From positions 558,001 to 622,000 of the forward strand of contig NC_023033.1 of NCBI RefSeq assembly GCF_000505665.1: a DNA stretch of 64,000 nt, given 5' to 3'. Below, piece by piece: positions 35,563 to 45,200 of this stretch. Made by a program: the position numbers and the translations under genes. The notes below the pieces were generated by a model. The model had not been told where the DNA came from, ran no database searches, and saw only the letters and a list, made by a program, of their open reading frames with translations. Each line of letters starts with the position of its first letter. Position 1 is the stretch's first letter. This DNA comes from Thermosynechococcus sp. NK55a. GTDB lineage: Bacteria > Cyanobacteriota > Cyanobacteriia > Thermosynechococcales > Thermosynechococcaceae.

Positions 35563-36361
35563 TAGTTGGATATCCCTCTTAGAAGTCGCAGTGCTCCTTG
35601 TGGTTCAAGCAGCAACACCAGCCCCGGAGATTATCACGCGGGCGATCGCGATCGCGGCCGAGCAGTTTGGTGAGGAACCAGCGCAAATTAGCGTGGTTCA
35701 AGTTCACCCCAAAATTTGGTCCGATGGCTGTTTGGGCTTGGGGGGATTGCGGGCTGATTGTGCTGAGCGCTTGACCCCCGGTTGGGAAATTACCCTGACG
35801 AATCCCAATGCTCCTTATCCTCAACAGTGGGTCTATCGCACCAATCAAAGTGGTTCCCTGATTCTTTGGGATGCTGCTGGCAGTCAGATGATTGGCACCC
35901 TCATTCAGCGACCTCAGCGCCTGAACCCAGAAGAGTTGCCGCCCCCTCTGCCTGAGGGCGTGAGTTTTCGCGTTATTCGGCAAAGTGGTGCCTCTGGCAA
36001 TCGTCCACCTGCAACAACAACGACACTCCTCTATAACGATGGTCGGATTGTGCAGGAAACCACCAGCACTCGTGGGCAAACTCTCAGCCGCACCCTGCGC
36101 ACAGTTACATCTACTCAAGTTAGTCAGTTTAATCAATTGTTGAGCGATCGCCGGTTTGAGCGCTTCAATGGCTTTGATTTTGTACCCATGCCCCTAGAGC
36201 GAGCGGTGCCTATTAATTTTGTTTCTACCCCCACCGCAACGGTGCGCTTCGCTGAAGCCAATGAATACCGCCTTGCCTCTGATTTAGTTGCCGTTTTGCG
36301 GGCATGGGAGCTATTGGTTGCCAAAGGTCAGCTGCCTAAACCCTCATCAAATTCAAAGTAG
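35558..36361 (+). CDS. Exported protein of unknown function
   Basis: The 267-residue protein has a short hydrophobic N-terminus (ISLLEVAVLLVVQAA) that looks like a signal peptide with cleavage near residues 19-22, so it is probably periplasmic. Two parts can be seen: an N-terminal domain with a Cys pair (SDGCLGLGGLRADC) and a C-terminal domain with LLYNDGRIVQET, joined by a Pro/Glu-rich linker. The CLGL...C pattern is common in exported cyanobacterial proteins. I cannot name the family. It uses the second of two duplicated ATGs. Confidence 0.82.
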   Translation: MNSWISLLEVAVLLVVQAATPAPEIITRAIAIAAEQFGEEPAQISVVQVHPKIWSDGCLGLGGLRADCAERLTPGWEITLTNPNAPYPQQWVYRTNQSGSLILWDAAGSQMIGTLIQRPQRLNPEELPPPLPEGVSFRVIRQSGASGNRPPATTTTLLYNDGRIVQETTSTRGQTLSRTLRTVTSTQVSQFNQLLSDRRFERFNGFDFVPMPLERAVPINFVSTPTATVRFAEANEYRLASDLVAVLRAWELLVAKGQLPKPSSNSK

Positions 36362-36716
36362 GATAATGTAGCCTTGTTCCCATGGAATAAGATACGAATG
36401 GAATATGACGATAACTTTATCCCAAGAGCCTAGTGGCGAAACTTTGTTCAGCTCATCCAAAGACTGAAATCTTTTACCTTTTTGAATCTGATGGATGATT
36501 TTTTCGGCTTCTTCAACTTTTAGACCTGGAACAGGATTGGCAAGATTCTCAGTTTTTCTAGAGCAATTGATCGACTAGACACTCTACTCTAATTCAGCAA
36601 AGCTTCTTTTGACTTTATCCAATTCATCCAATTCCATCTAATTCCTGAGCCAGCTTTTCGAGTCTATCTATAATGTCTTAATTTGGTTATTTAAGCCCTT
36701 CTGAAATTCATTAAAT
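36353..36716 (-). pseudogene. Decayed helix-hairpin-helix protein gene
   Basis: Reading on the minus strand, bases 36574-36353 are open and encode a helix-hairpin-helix-like domain (LANPVPGLKVEEAEKIIHQI, then FQSLDELNKVSPLG) but have no start codon. Upstream in the same frame are stops at about 36575, 36584 and 36640 separated by coherent helical sequence (ELDELDKVKRSFAELE). Another piece, DIIDRLEKLAQELD, is in a shifted frame near 36640-36680, and NEFQKGLNNQIKT lies before it. Joined, the pieces resemble one protein with a coiled coil and a ComEA-like C-terminal domain. At least two shifts and several stops make it non-functional. Confidence 0.65.
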
Positions 36717-37132
36717 AATGTTCAAATACAGTTCAAATATAGCTACTTTGAAAGGAAATGAAGAGATAGATTATCCTTGATGAGTCCTCTAATATCCTTA
36801 AAGAACATCAGCTATAGCTTAGACTGACGAGAGCAGATTATCTCCTATGTTAAGCAAGGTGGCAAATTTATGAGGTGATTTGCAATTATTATTGTACTGC
36901 CTAATGTCTCATTCTTTGTTAGAATAGCTATAACTAAGAATCAGGTTGCTTATCTGTAATTTCTCTAAATTAGAACCTCTTCGTCTTCAAGCTCAATTCT
37001 TGATGCCCACAGGCCAACTCGACTACCTCTTTACCAAGGATAGTTTCATACTCTGTTCAGAGTCTCCGTTGGAGTAGTATCATGAAAGCAATTTCAAGCC
37101 CACTGGCGTCACTAAGTTAGGAGCATCAATCA
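36717..37132. other. AT-rich intergenic stretch
   Basis: No gene is supported in these 416 bp, which are clearly more AT-rich than the surroundings. An 11-bp near-perfect tandem repeat (GTTCAAATACA/GTTCAAATATA, 36720-36741) lies at its left end. An AGGAG ribosome binding site (37119-37123) for the DUF751 gene lies at its right end. It may contain further remnants of the decayed gene or an unrecognised RNA. Confidence 0.5.
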
Positions 37133-37336
37133 ATGGATGGCTTTTGGGAAAATGTCCTGCGCTACCAACGGTATTTTGTTACGGTTCTATTGGGCGTAGT
37201 ATGGAATTTTGTTGAGCCATTGGTGCCTCTTTTTAAGCGTCCGCTGAGCGCGATCGCCCTTATTGGCCTCATGGCGGGACTCCTCACGTTTGTGGCACTG
37301 ACGTTACGAGCAATGTTGGGTTTAACCGCCGCATAA
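37133..37336 (+). CDS. DUF751 (Ycf33-like) small membrane protein
   Basis: The 67-residue protein has two transmembrane helices. The pattern NVLRYQRYFVTVLLGV, then LKRPLSAIALIGL and the end LRAMLGL match the DUF751 family of cyanobacteria and plastids (Ycf33). Function unknown; thylakoid location is likely. A good AGGAG lies 10 bp before the ATG. The DUF3038 gene follows after 9 bp. Confidence 0.9.
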   Translation: MDGFWENVLRYQRYFVTVLLGVVWNFVEPLVPLFKRPLSAIALIGLMAGLLTFVALTLRAMLGLTAA

Positions 37337-37345
37337 GGTAGCACG

Positions 37346-37948
37346 ATGGCCCCTTCCCTGCCCATCAAGGCACAAATTGACCTGATTTTGCTGAGTCTCG
37401 AAGCCTTGGCTCATGTGGGTTCAGCAGAGGTCCTGGCATTGGCAGAAGCTATGGGGTTTGAGGCCTACTTGCCTGATCGTGTGGGGTTATGGCGACTGCG
37501 GCAATCGAGTCCCCTGCGGCGGGGTCGCAATGGCCGACGCAAACTAGATGTGGACGAAGCCCGTGCCTTGGCCTTGATCTGCAGCCGCTTAGCCCAGCAG
37601 CACCAACAAACCATCCGCACCGCCATTGAATGCTGGCAACAGCAGACAAGTCAAGGTCGCCCCCCCCACTTAGATCCGGTTCTTGGGGATTATATTGATC
37701 GCTTCACTAGTTTGTATCAAGACCGAATGGCTGACGACAGCAGGGATGGCACTGAATTAGCACAACTGGCCTTAGACTTACTTGTGGATTTGCTCTTTTA
37801 CAGTACGCCTCAGGGGGCACGCCGCCTTTGGATCACCCTGCTAGAGCGCACTACTCCTGCGCCCCCTTCTCTGTTATTGGTGGAACCTGAACCAGTACCT
37901 GCACCAGCCCCTGAACTGCCCACCCTGTTTCCCCATTCCGATGTCTAA
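37346..37948 (+). CDS. DUF3038 family protein
   Basis: A 200-residue, mostly helical, soluble protein. The N-terminal KAQIDLILLSLEALAHVGS and the LWRLRQSSPLRRG region fit the cyanobacterial DUF3038 family of unknown function. The C-terminus is Pro/Glu-rich. It overlaps the next gene (DUF4335) by one base (TAATG), a pairing that is common for these two families. Confidence 0.85.
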   Translation: MAPSLPIKAQIDLILLSLEALAHVGSAEVLALAEAMGFEAYLPDRVGLWRLRQSSPLRRGRNGRRKLDVDEARALALICSRLAQQHQQTIRTAIECWQQQTSQGRPPHLDPVLGDYIDRFTSLYQDRMADDSRDGTELAQLALDLLVDLLFYSTPQGARRLWITLLERTTPAPPSLLLVEPEPVPAPAPELPTLFPHSDV

Positions 37949-39083
37949 TGAGTACTACCCTCAGCTATTCTCAGCCCACTTGCCAACTGGATGTTGCTGC
38001 TGAATTTTTTCCTTTTAGTCAGAAGCTGCGCCGTGCGCCCGTGCGATCGCTCCACTTTACGCTGTCTCTCGGAGAAAAACTCAGCTTTGAGGGCAACGAT
38101 CGCCAGCTCTATCAACTCAAAACGCTCGTCAACGAGTATATTGAGGCTTTCCTGAGGCATCACCCAACACCGACAGAAGTGACTGCAGAGGGCTTTGCCC
38201 TGCGATCGCGATCGCCTCTTGAACATGAACTCCATCTACCCGATGGGCAGGTGATTCTTCTGCAACTGACAGAACTATACGACTTGGTGACCGTTCTTGA
38301 TAACTGGTCTGCCGTCATGGAACCGTTGCCAGAACTGGTGGAGCGCGCCCAATCAACCTTTGCTCAAATCCCAGTCTGGGCCAAAAGTGCAGCGGTAGCC
38401 GTGGCCGTAGTTGCTGCCTTTACCCTTGTCAGCCAACGCTGGCCAATACCCCCAGCTCCGATGGTTGTCAGTTCCTCTAAGGCGAGCCGTGAGGAACCCA
38501 ACCTGCCTCACCTAGCGATGCCATCGCCTTTGCCAGAACCTGCGGAACCCCCACAACTCACTCCCCTACCTAGCCCGCCACCAGCTCCCCCTGAAACTTC
38601 TACGCTTGTGCCGCTGCCTTCACCCCCAGAAATGCCGCCCCCAGCGATCGCGCCTGCCCCACCCCCGCCTCCTGTTGCCCAAGAGGCACCTCCCCCCAGC
38701 CCCCTGATCAAAATAACCTGGTGGTGCAAGCTCCCACTAAGCGCGCACCTGCTGGTATTGAAGTTGCCCCAATGAGCACTCCCCCAGCTGAAACAACCCC
38801 CATCCCTGCAACTACCCTGCGTGAGGTGAAAACCTATTTTCAAGACCGTTGGCGCCCGCCGGCCAGCCTAGACACGAGTCTGGAGTACCGCATTGTCCTC
38901 AATCCCGATGGCACCCTTGCCCAAGCACTGCCCCTGAATGGTGCGGCAGTTCGTTTTATTGATCGCACGCCAATACCTTTACAGCAAAGTCCTCTGGCCA
39001 GTCCCTTTGGGGGCGATCGCCCGATTTTACTGCGGTTGGTCTTGATGCCCTCTGGAAGCGTGCAAGTGCTGGGTGAAAATTGA
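37948..39083 (+). pseudogene. DUF4335 family protein broken by one frameshift
   Basis: The first part (from 37948) encodes the N-terminal DUF4335 domain, one transmembrane helix (SAAVAVAVVAAFTLVSQ) and a long Pro-rich linker. The reading frame then runs into unrelated sequence and stops at 38775. The expected C-terminal domain (YRIVLNPDGTLAQALPLNG to LRLVLMPSGSVQVLGEN) continues in another frame to 39083. Adding one C in the C6 run at 38692-38697 or the C5 run at 38700-38704 restores one protein of about 378 residues. No other lesion is seen, so a sequencing error or very recent mutation is likely. It follows DUF3038 as usual. Confidence 0.85.
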
Positions 39084-39087
39084 TGTT

Positions 39088-40566
39088 CTATGAAGCACTT
39101 GAAGAGACTGCGGGGGTAATAGTTGCAATTTCCTGCAAGCGTTTCTTGACTTCGGCAGCATTAGGATAGCGTTCCCGAGGATCGGGGTGGGTCAAGCAGT
39201 TAATCAAATCCACCATTAGCGGATCTAAATGGGGAATGTCCTCGGCATAGAGACGATACTCACGGGTGCCCCAGCGGAAATAGGTCTCCGGTTCATAGCC
39301 CGTGAGTAAATACACCATTGTTGCCCCCAAGGCAAACAGATCTGAAGCGGGCTCGGGTTTTCCCTCCTGTTGTTCTGGTGCCGAATAGCCCACAGTACCA
39401 ATAAATGTTCCAGATTCAGAGGTTAAGACGGATGCTTTACCCCAGCCCACGAGCACGAGTTCTGTTGCTTGCCGTTTGACGTAGGGATGAATGAGATTGG
39501 AGGGACGAATGTGTAAATGCAACACAGGGGGGTCTTGCTGGTGCAGCATTTCAAGCAACTCACACACAGGAATGAGCCAACGACTGACCTCAATCACGTT
39601 CATTGACCCTTGTTTTTGAACCCGCTGCTTGAGGGATTGGCCATAGACCATTTCCGAAACCAAATAGGAATCACTGCCGCACTGAAAGGCTTCCCAAAAT
39701 TGGGGTAAGACCGGATGTTGGATGTTGCACAATTGCCGCGCTTGGCGCCGAAAGGCACGGATTTCCTCCCGTGAGGCAGCAAGACTATGTCCCTTAATCA
39801 CTGCTGCTAGGCCACTGCGCCACCCCAAATAAATATTGCTTTGACCAAGGGCACGAATAATCTGGTAGTTACCGAGGGTTTTCCAGACCCGCAGAGGCAC
39901 ACCGCAATCAATGCAAAAAATATCGTTTTCTTGGGCATGGTTGTGCTGGCAATCGGGGGGAGCACGCCACTCGCTGAGTAAATGAACTGGCAGTTGACCT
40001 GTGACTGCAAACTCAGCCTCTTCCTCCTCTTGGGCGGTGACACTGCTACTACTGGAGGTGGGGGTGCTTTCTTCGGCACGGGATGGGGGTTCGGCCGCTG
40101 TACCAATGGCTTCTTCTTCCCCTGCATAGGTGCCCTTCTCAACATCTACTAAGCGACCTTCAGGCACCGTTTCCATGCGGGCACTGGGAGTGGCAGGACG
40201 CTGATCAGAACCAAGGCGAATTTGAATATTGGGGCCAGAGCGTGCCAAGCGCAGGATGCCACCATCCGTCAAGGTTGCCTGCTGAATGCGTTTGCCATCC
40301 AAATAGGTGCCGTTAGTGCCAAGGTTGACCACTTCCCATTGCAAACCATTACGACGGAGCTCCACATGGTGACGCGACACTACCGCGCTATAGAGCACGA
40401 CATGATTATCAACTGCTCGGCCAATGCGGATAACATTTTCATTCTCAAAGGTCCAGCTTTGGACTGGGGTGGCTTGAACCGGATGGAGCAATGTCAATGT
40501 AATCACCTTGTCTAACCGCCTCTTCGTACCTGAATACACTCTAAAAGAACTAGGACATACGTTCAT
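39088..40566 (-). CDS. FHA - zinc ribbon - pseudokinase protein
   Basis: Up to 492 residues: an ATG at 40566, but GTG 40506 gives a start closer to the FHA domain. The FHA domain (about 20-120) has GR (49-50), SRHH (64-67) and NLGTNGT (81-87) for phosphothreonine binding. An acidic Ser-rich linker precedes a Cys/His cluster (Cys206, Cys218, Cys221) that may bind zinc. The kinase fold (about 230-480) keeps Lys258 but the HRD motif is HLH (350-352) and DFG is GWG (374-376), so it lacks both catalytic aspartates: a pseudokinase. It follows a zinc-ribbon FHA gene in the same operon. Confidence 0.88.
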   Translation of the reverse strand: MNVCPSSFRVYSGTKRRLDKVITLTLLHPVQATPVQSWTFENENVIRIGRAVDNHVVLYSAVVSRHHVELRRNGLQWEVVNLGTNGTYLDGKRIQQATLTDGGILRLARSGPNIQIRLGSDQRPATPSARMETVPEGRLVDVEKGTYAGEEEAIGTAAEPPSRAEESTPTSSSSSVTAQEEEEAEFAVTGQLPVHLLSEWRAPPDCQHNHAQENDIFCIDCGVPLRVWKTLGNYQIIRALGQSNIYLGWRSGLAAVIKGHSLAASREEIRAFRRQARQLCNIQHPVLPQFWEAFQCGSDSYLVSEMVYGQSLKQRVQKQGSMNVIEVSRWLIPVCELLEMLHQQDPPVLHLHIRPSNLIHPYVKRQATELVLVGWGKASVLTSESGTFIGTVGYSAPEQQEGKPEPASDLFALGATMVYLLTGYEPETYFRWGTREYRLYAEDIPHLDPLMVDLINCLTHPDPRERYPNAAEVKKRLQEIATITPAVSSSAS

Positions 40567-41194
40567 AGATAAAAGTGACTAAATCTCCCTTGCCCAATGC
40601 AATGCGATCGCCCGATTGCAGGCGGTGACGATTGCCCGGATATAGGGGAGTATTGTTAATGTAAGTTCCATTGGCACTTCCCACATCTTCAATATAGTGG
40701 GCATTCCCCTCAATGCGCAGATCCGCGTGGATACGGGAGACAATTTCTGAGTTGGGAAAGCCAGCCACATCAATATCGGGGGGAATACGATCATTGGGCT
40801 TGCCAATATGAATAACAGGACGCCCCGTGGGAATGTGCAGTTCGGTGCGAGTTTGCACATGAATCAGCTTAGCTTCAATAGTGGCAATCTCAACGGAGAA
40901 GACATGAGCCGGTGGTGGGGGCGGCGGGGATAGCCTTGGCAGGCGGCCTTGATGGGCAACGGGTCCCACTGTTGGTGCAGCACTGGCTGTCTGGTGCATC
41001 ACCTCTGGCATTGGGGGTGGGCTGACGGCAATGCGACGCAAATTAAAACCACATTGGCCACAAAAACTAGCCTCTGGTTGAACTGGGGCACCACAATTTG
41101 GACACGGAGTCATACTGGGCATGGGCGAAAAGCACGCTTCACATTGAACAGCACCAACGGGATTGGGATGGAAACACTCGGAACAGATAATCAT
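40550..41194 (-). CDS. Zinc ribbon - FHA domain protein
   Basis: The 214-residue protein has two CxxC-type zinc ribbons at the N-terminus (ICSECFHP...QCEAC and PCPNCG...FCGQCG), a Pro/Ala-rich linker and a C-terminal FHA domain (about 115-210) with IGKPNDRIPPDID, SRIHAD and SANGTYINN. FHA domains read phosphothreonine, so it is a candidate reader of a Ser/Thr kinase. It is encoded just upstream of the FHA-pseudokinase gene and is probably cotranscribed. Its partner kinase is not adjacent; the kinase-TIR fusion at 16.4 kb is one possibility. Confidence 0.9.
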   Translation of the reverse strand: MIICSECFHPNPVGAVQCEACFSPMPSMTPCPNCGAPVQPEASFCGQCGFNLRRIAVSPPPMPEVMHQTASAAPTVGPVAHQGRLPRLSPPPPPPAHVFSVEIATIEAKLIHVQTRTELHIPTGRPVIHIGKPNDRIPPDIDVAGFPNSEIVSRIHADLRIEGNAHYIEDVGSANGTYINNTPLYPGNRHRLQSGDRIALGKGDLVTFIYERMS

Positions 41195-41362
41195 AGATAT
41201 GATGCCCTATTCCACGACCCATCCAACCAACCTAAGATTCCCATGGCTTATCTCTATTTCCCGAGGTAAAGCTAAACAACCTAGCCTTCTCTACATTTAG
41301 GTTAGCTTTTACACCCCAATTCTATACGGGTTCATTGCCAAACGGCTGCTCATTGGGAACAC

Positions 41363-42187
41363 CTAGAACCGACCACTGACATAATCGCGGGTTGAGGGAT
41401 CTGCTGGCCTTTGAAAAAGTAAGGAGCTGGGAGCGTACTCAATCAGTTGCCCCGTTGTCTGTCCCTGGCTATTGGTTTGCAGGGCTAAAAAGGCCGTCCA
41501 GTCGGAAATCGGCGCTACCTGTGGCAGGTGATGGGTTGCCATGATCACAGTTAGGTGTGTTTGAGGTGACACAGACACTCCTCACATAAGGCGAGTAGCA
41601 GCAGTATCTAGCCCCATGCAGGGGTCATCCAGTAGCAAATCTCCGGTTGCAGGGCGATCGCCCACGCTAGGCAAAGACGCTATTGCTGCTCTAGGGGCAG
41701 GTGTAATGCCAGCTCGCCTAAATGATTTTTCAGAGTTTGCCACAGATCCACCTGTTCCAAGGAAGATTGCACAAGGGCATCGAGATCCCCCTGATAGCCA
41801 TGCACACGGGCACTAAAGGCAACGTTGTCATAAATTGATTTTGGAAATAAAGACTGGGGCTTCAGGGGCATACGACAGCGCAGTTGTGATACATTCCACC
41901 TACTTGAGGGCATGCTGCCGATAGTGAATTTCTCCAGTCATGTGGAGATTCGGAAAAAGTTCAATCAAGCGGTTCAAACACCTTAACAGTAGGCTTGTGC
42001 CAGACCCCGAGGCACCGATCAATGTCACCCATTGTCGCGGGTAAATAGTGAGGCTGACATTCCTAAGCAGCGGTTGATTACGGGAGAACACACTCAGTTG
42101 GCGTACTTCGAGGAGGGTATCTTGGCCAATGGCAATAGGGTCAACAGTGGTCATCGGCAGGACTTGGGCAGCAGCGTCACTACCCAT
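41363..42187 (-). pseudogene. Decayed phosphate ABC transporter ATPase gene (pstB-like)
   Basis: Read on the minus strand from 42187, the sequence resembles PstB: VTLIGASGSGTSLLLRCLNR is the Walker A region, with Thr in place of the essential Lys. The frame stops near 41900. The expected SIYDNVAF segment follows in a shifted frame (41913-41680), with a stop immediately before the RLCLAWAIALQPE block. The Walker B-like LLLDDPCMGLD needs another shift, and a further stop lies near 41590 before TVIMATHHLPQVA. Several independent lesions and the K-to-T change show a true pseudogene. A functional pst operon must lie elsewhere, if present. Confidence 0.88.
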
Positions 42188-42211
42188 CTAAACCGTAATC
42201 TAAGCCGTAAT
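42188..42211. repeat. 12-bp near-perfect tandem repeat
   Basis: CTAAACCGTAAT (42188-42199) and CTAAGCCGTAAT (42200-42211) differ by one base. They lie between the end of the RND pump gene and the decayed pstB. Confidence 0.85.
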
Positions 42212-42225
42212 GTTGAGCTACTGCA

Positions 42226-45200
42226 TTAGTGTTGCTGAAGCTCCTCAGGGGAGGCGCCCGTTGGGGGAACAGCGGGTGCTGGCAATGGCGCAGGAAGACT
42301 GCGGTGGGTGGTACGCTCAAAGCCATGCAGAATCACATAAAAACAGGGAATGAGAAAGAGGGTGAGCAGTGTTGCCACCGCTAAGCCAGAAAACACAACA
42401 ATGCCAAGGGGCTGCAAAAATTCTGAGCCTTCCCCTAGCCCCAATGCCAAGGGGAACATGCCCACCACCGTTGTAATCGTGGTCATCATAATCGGGCGCA
42501 GACGGGCAGGGGCAGCTTTGCGAATGGCTTGGCTACGGCTACAGCCCTGCTGCTGGTAAATTTCGTTGGCCAGTTCCACCATGATGATGGCATTGTTGAC
42601 GACAATTCCCACCAGTAAAATGGCCCCGACAATTACCGTGGCGCCAATGGCCGTCCGTGTCAGGTACAAGCCCCAAATTCCACCGGCCAGAGCCAAGGGA
42701 ATGGTAAACATAATCACTAGGGGGTCAAGCAGCGAGTTGTACTGTACCGCCATGACCACAAACACGAGAAAGGCCGCCAAACTGCCCAAGACCCCTAAGG
42801 CCTGCTGCAATTGCTGATTGGCTTGAGCTGCTGTACTGGGCATCAGGGACACCCCCGGTGGGAACTCAAGCTCCCTCAGAATGGCGTTGGTCTCAGCAAG
42901 TGCCGCACTGAGACTGGCGCCTTCGACCAGATTACCCGCCAGCATAAAGACTTGCTGCCGATTGATCCGCCGAATTTCCGCCGGTGCTTGACTGGGTTCG
43001 ATGCGAGCGACATCCCCAAGGCGGAGGGGATGGTTATTGGCGGTAAAAAGGGGAATCGTGGCCAGGTCGGCAGGGTTTTGGATGCTCTCACTGTTGAGTT
43101 GGACGCGAATATCGACGAGGCGATCGCCCCGTTGCAGCCGCGTTGGCACAAACCCCGTCAAGGCTGTTTGAATCGTCTGGCCAAGATTGAGGGTATTCAG
43201 CCCTAGTTCGCCGACCCGCTCCCAATCCGGCAAAATTTGAATTTCGGGTTGGGGAGGATCGGCATCGGGACGAAAGCGCACTAATGTGGCCTTTTCATCA
43301 AGGACTCGCAGGACTTGGCGACCAAAGCGGCTCAGGGTGTCTTCATCGTTGCCCCGTAGGATTACGTCCAGATCTGCGCCGCGCACGGGTGAGTTGGTGA
43401 GAATAATGCCACGCACCTGGCCAGGGCTCAGACGCAGCCGCACTCCCACCAGGTTGAGCTGATCAAGGGCTTGTGTGGCTACTGTGATATAGCGATCCAC
43501 CTTAACACCCCGCCGCAGAATAATGTTGCTATTTGCCCGCAACGGATTGGCAATCGTATTCGTGCCAAGGAGGGCGCCACCCGTTGTGGTAAAGACTGCC
43601 TCTGTGCCGGGTTGGGCCATCAGCACCTCATCCACTGCCGCCATGACACGGCGACTCTGGGGCAGGGGTGTTCCGGGCGCAAAAATGGCGCTCAGGTTGA
43701 CTTGACCAGTATTAATCCGTGGTAGCAACTCTTGGGGAATTTGCTGGCTGAGGAGCCAACTGCCACCGCCCAAGAGGGCGATCGCCAGCCCAACCACTAG
43801 CCAGCGTGCCCGTAGCACTTGCCCCAAGGCCCATTCATAGCGTCCCCTCAGCCAGAGGAACTTTTCATTAAAAAGGCGAATAAAGGCCACCTGCCGTAGG
43901 CGATTTTGCACCCGTACCCCCAAAAGGCGGGAGGCTAAGGCCGGCACCACCGTGAGTGCCACCAGCAGCGATGCGGCAACGGCAAAACTAATCGTTAGAA
44001 TCAACTCATTAAAGAGCAGTGCAATCAAGCCCCCCAACAACAAAAAAGGCAAAATAGCAACCAAGTTAGTGAGGGTAGATGCTACAAGCGCTGATTCAAT
44101 ACCTTGGCTACGCCGTTTCACCTCCTCAAGGTACTGTTCTTGGATCATGTGCTGAGGGTCAATCTCCGCCAAAGTTTCTAACATCACAATGGCGTTATCC
44201 ACGACGATGCCAACCCCGAGCGCCAGGCCACCCAAGCTAAAAACATTCAGAGAGAAATTAAATAGCCCCATCAGCAGTATCGCCGCCATCGTGGACAGGG
44301 GAATGGCCAGCAAAATAATCAGGGTTTGCCGTACCGAACCAAGAAACAGCAGCACAGCGATCGCCGCCAAGAGGGTTCCCGTCAGACCTGCAGTGATCAC
44401 ATTGTTCAAGGCGTTGCGGATATAAACCGACTCATCAAGGACAGGAATAATCCGCGCATCGCGGGGGACGAGATTGGCTGCCTGTAGCGCCGCTAAACGT
44501 CGCTTGATCCCATCGGCCACTTCCACTGTATTGGCTGCCGGTTGCTTGAAAATGCTGATTTTAACCGCGGGTTGGCCATTGAGTGTCACAAATACCCGTT
44601 GTTCGGCACTGCCATCGACAACTTGTGCCACATCCCGCAGATAGACCCGCTGACCATTGGTGCCTGTCAGCACCACATCCTCAATTTCACTGAGATTACG
44701 AAAGCGCCCCACTGTTCGCGTTAAAGGTTCTGCGCTTTGGCCGCGAATACGTCCGCCTGAGACATCTTGGTTGCGATCGCTCAGCGCCGTTAAAATTTGG
44801 TTTAACCCCACCCCTGTGGCCTGCAATCGATCCAGATCCACAAGAATTCGTACTTCTTCGGTCGTCCCCCCAGAGACATCCACCCCTGCCACACCAGGGA
44901 CGATACTGAGTTCGCGCTCCAAATCCTCATCGGCAAAGACTCGTAACTCGCGGCCACTAAGGGTTTCTGAGGTCAGTGCAAACTCATAAACTGGCAATTG
45001 CGATGGATCAAACTTAAACAGTCGCGGCGACTCAATAATATCGGGCAAGGTACTGCGGGCACGGTTAAAGGCAGCGGTGACCTCATTGAGGGCCTGATCA
45101 ACATCGCCACCGGGCTCAAAAAATAGGTCAATACTGACTTGCCCTTCACGGGTTTGGGAATAGACCTGCACCACCCCCTCCGTGCGACTCAGGGCTTCCT

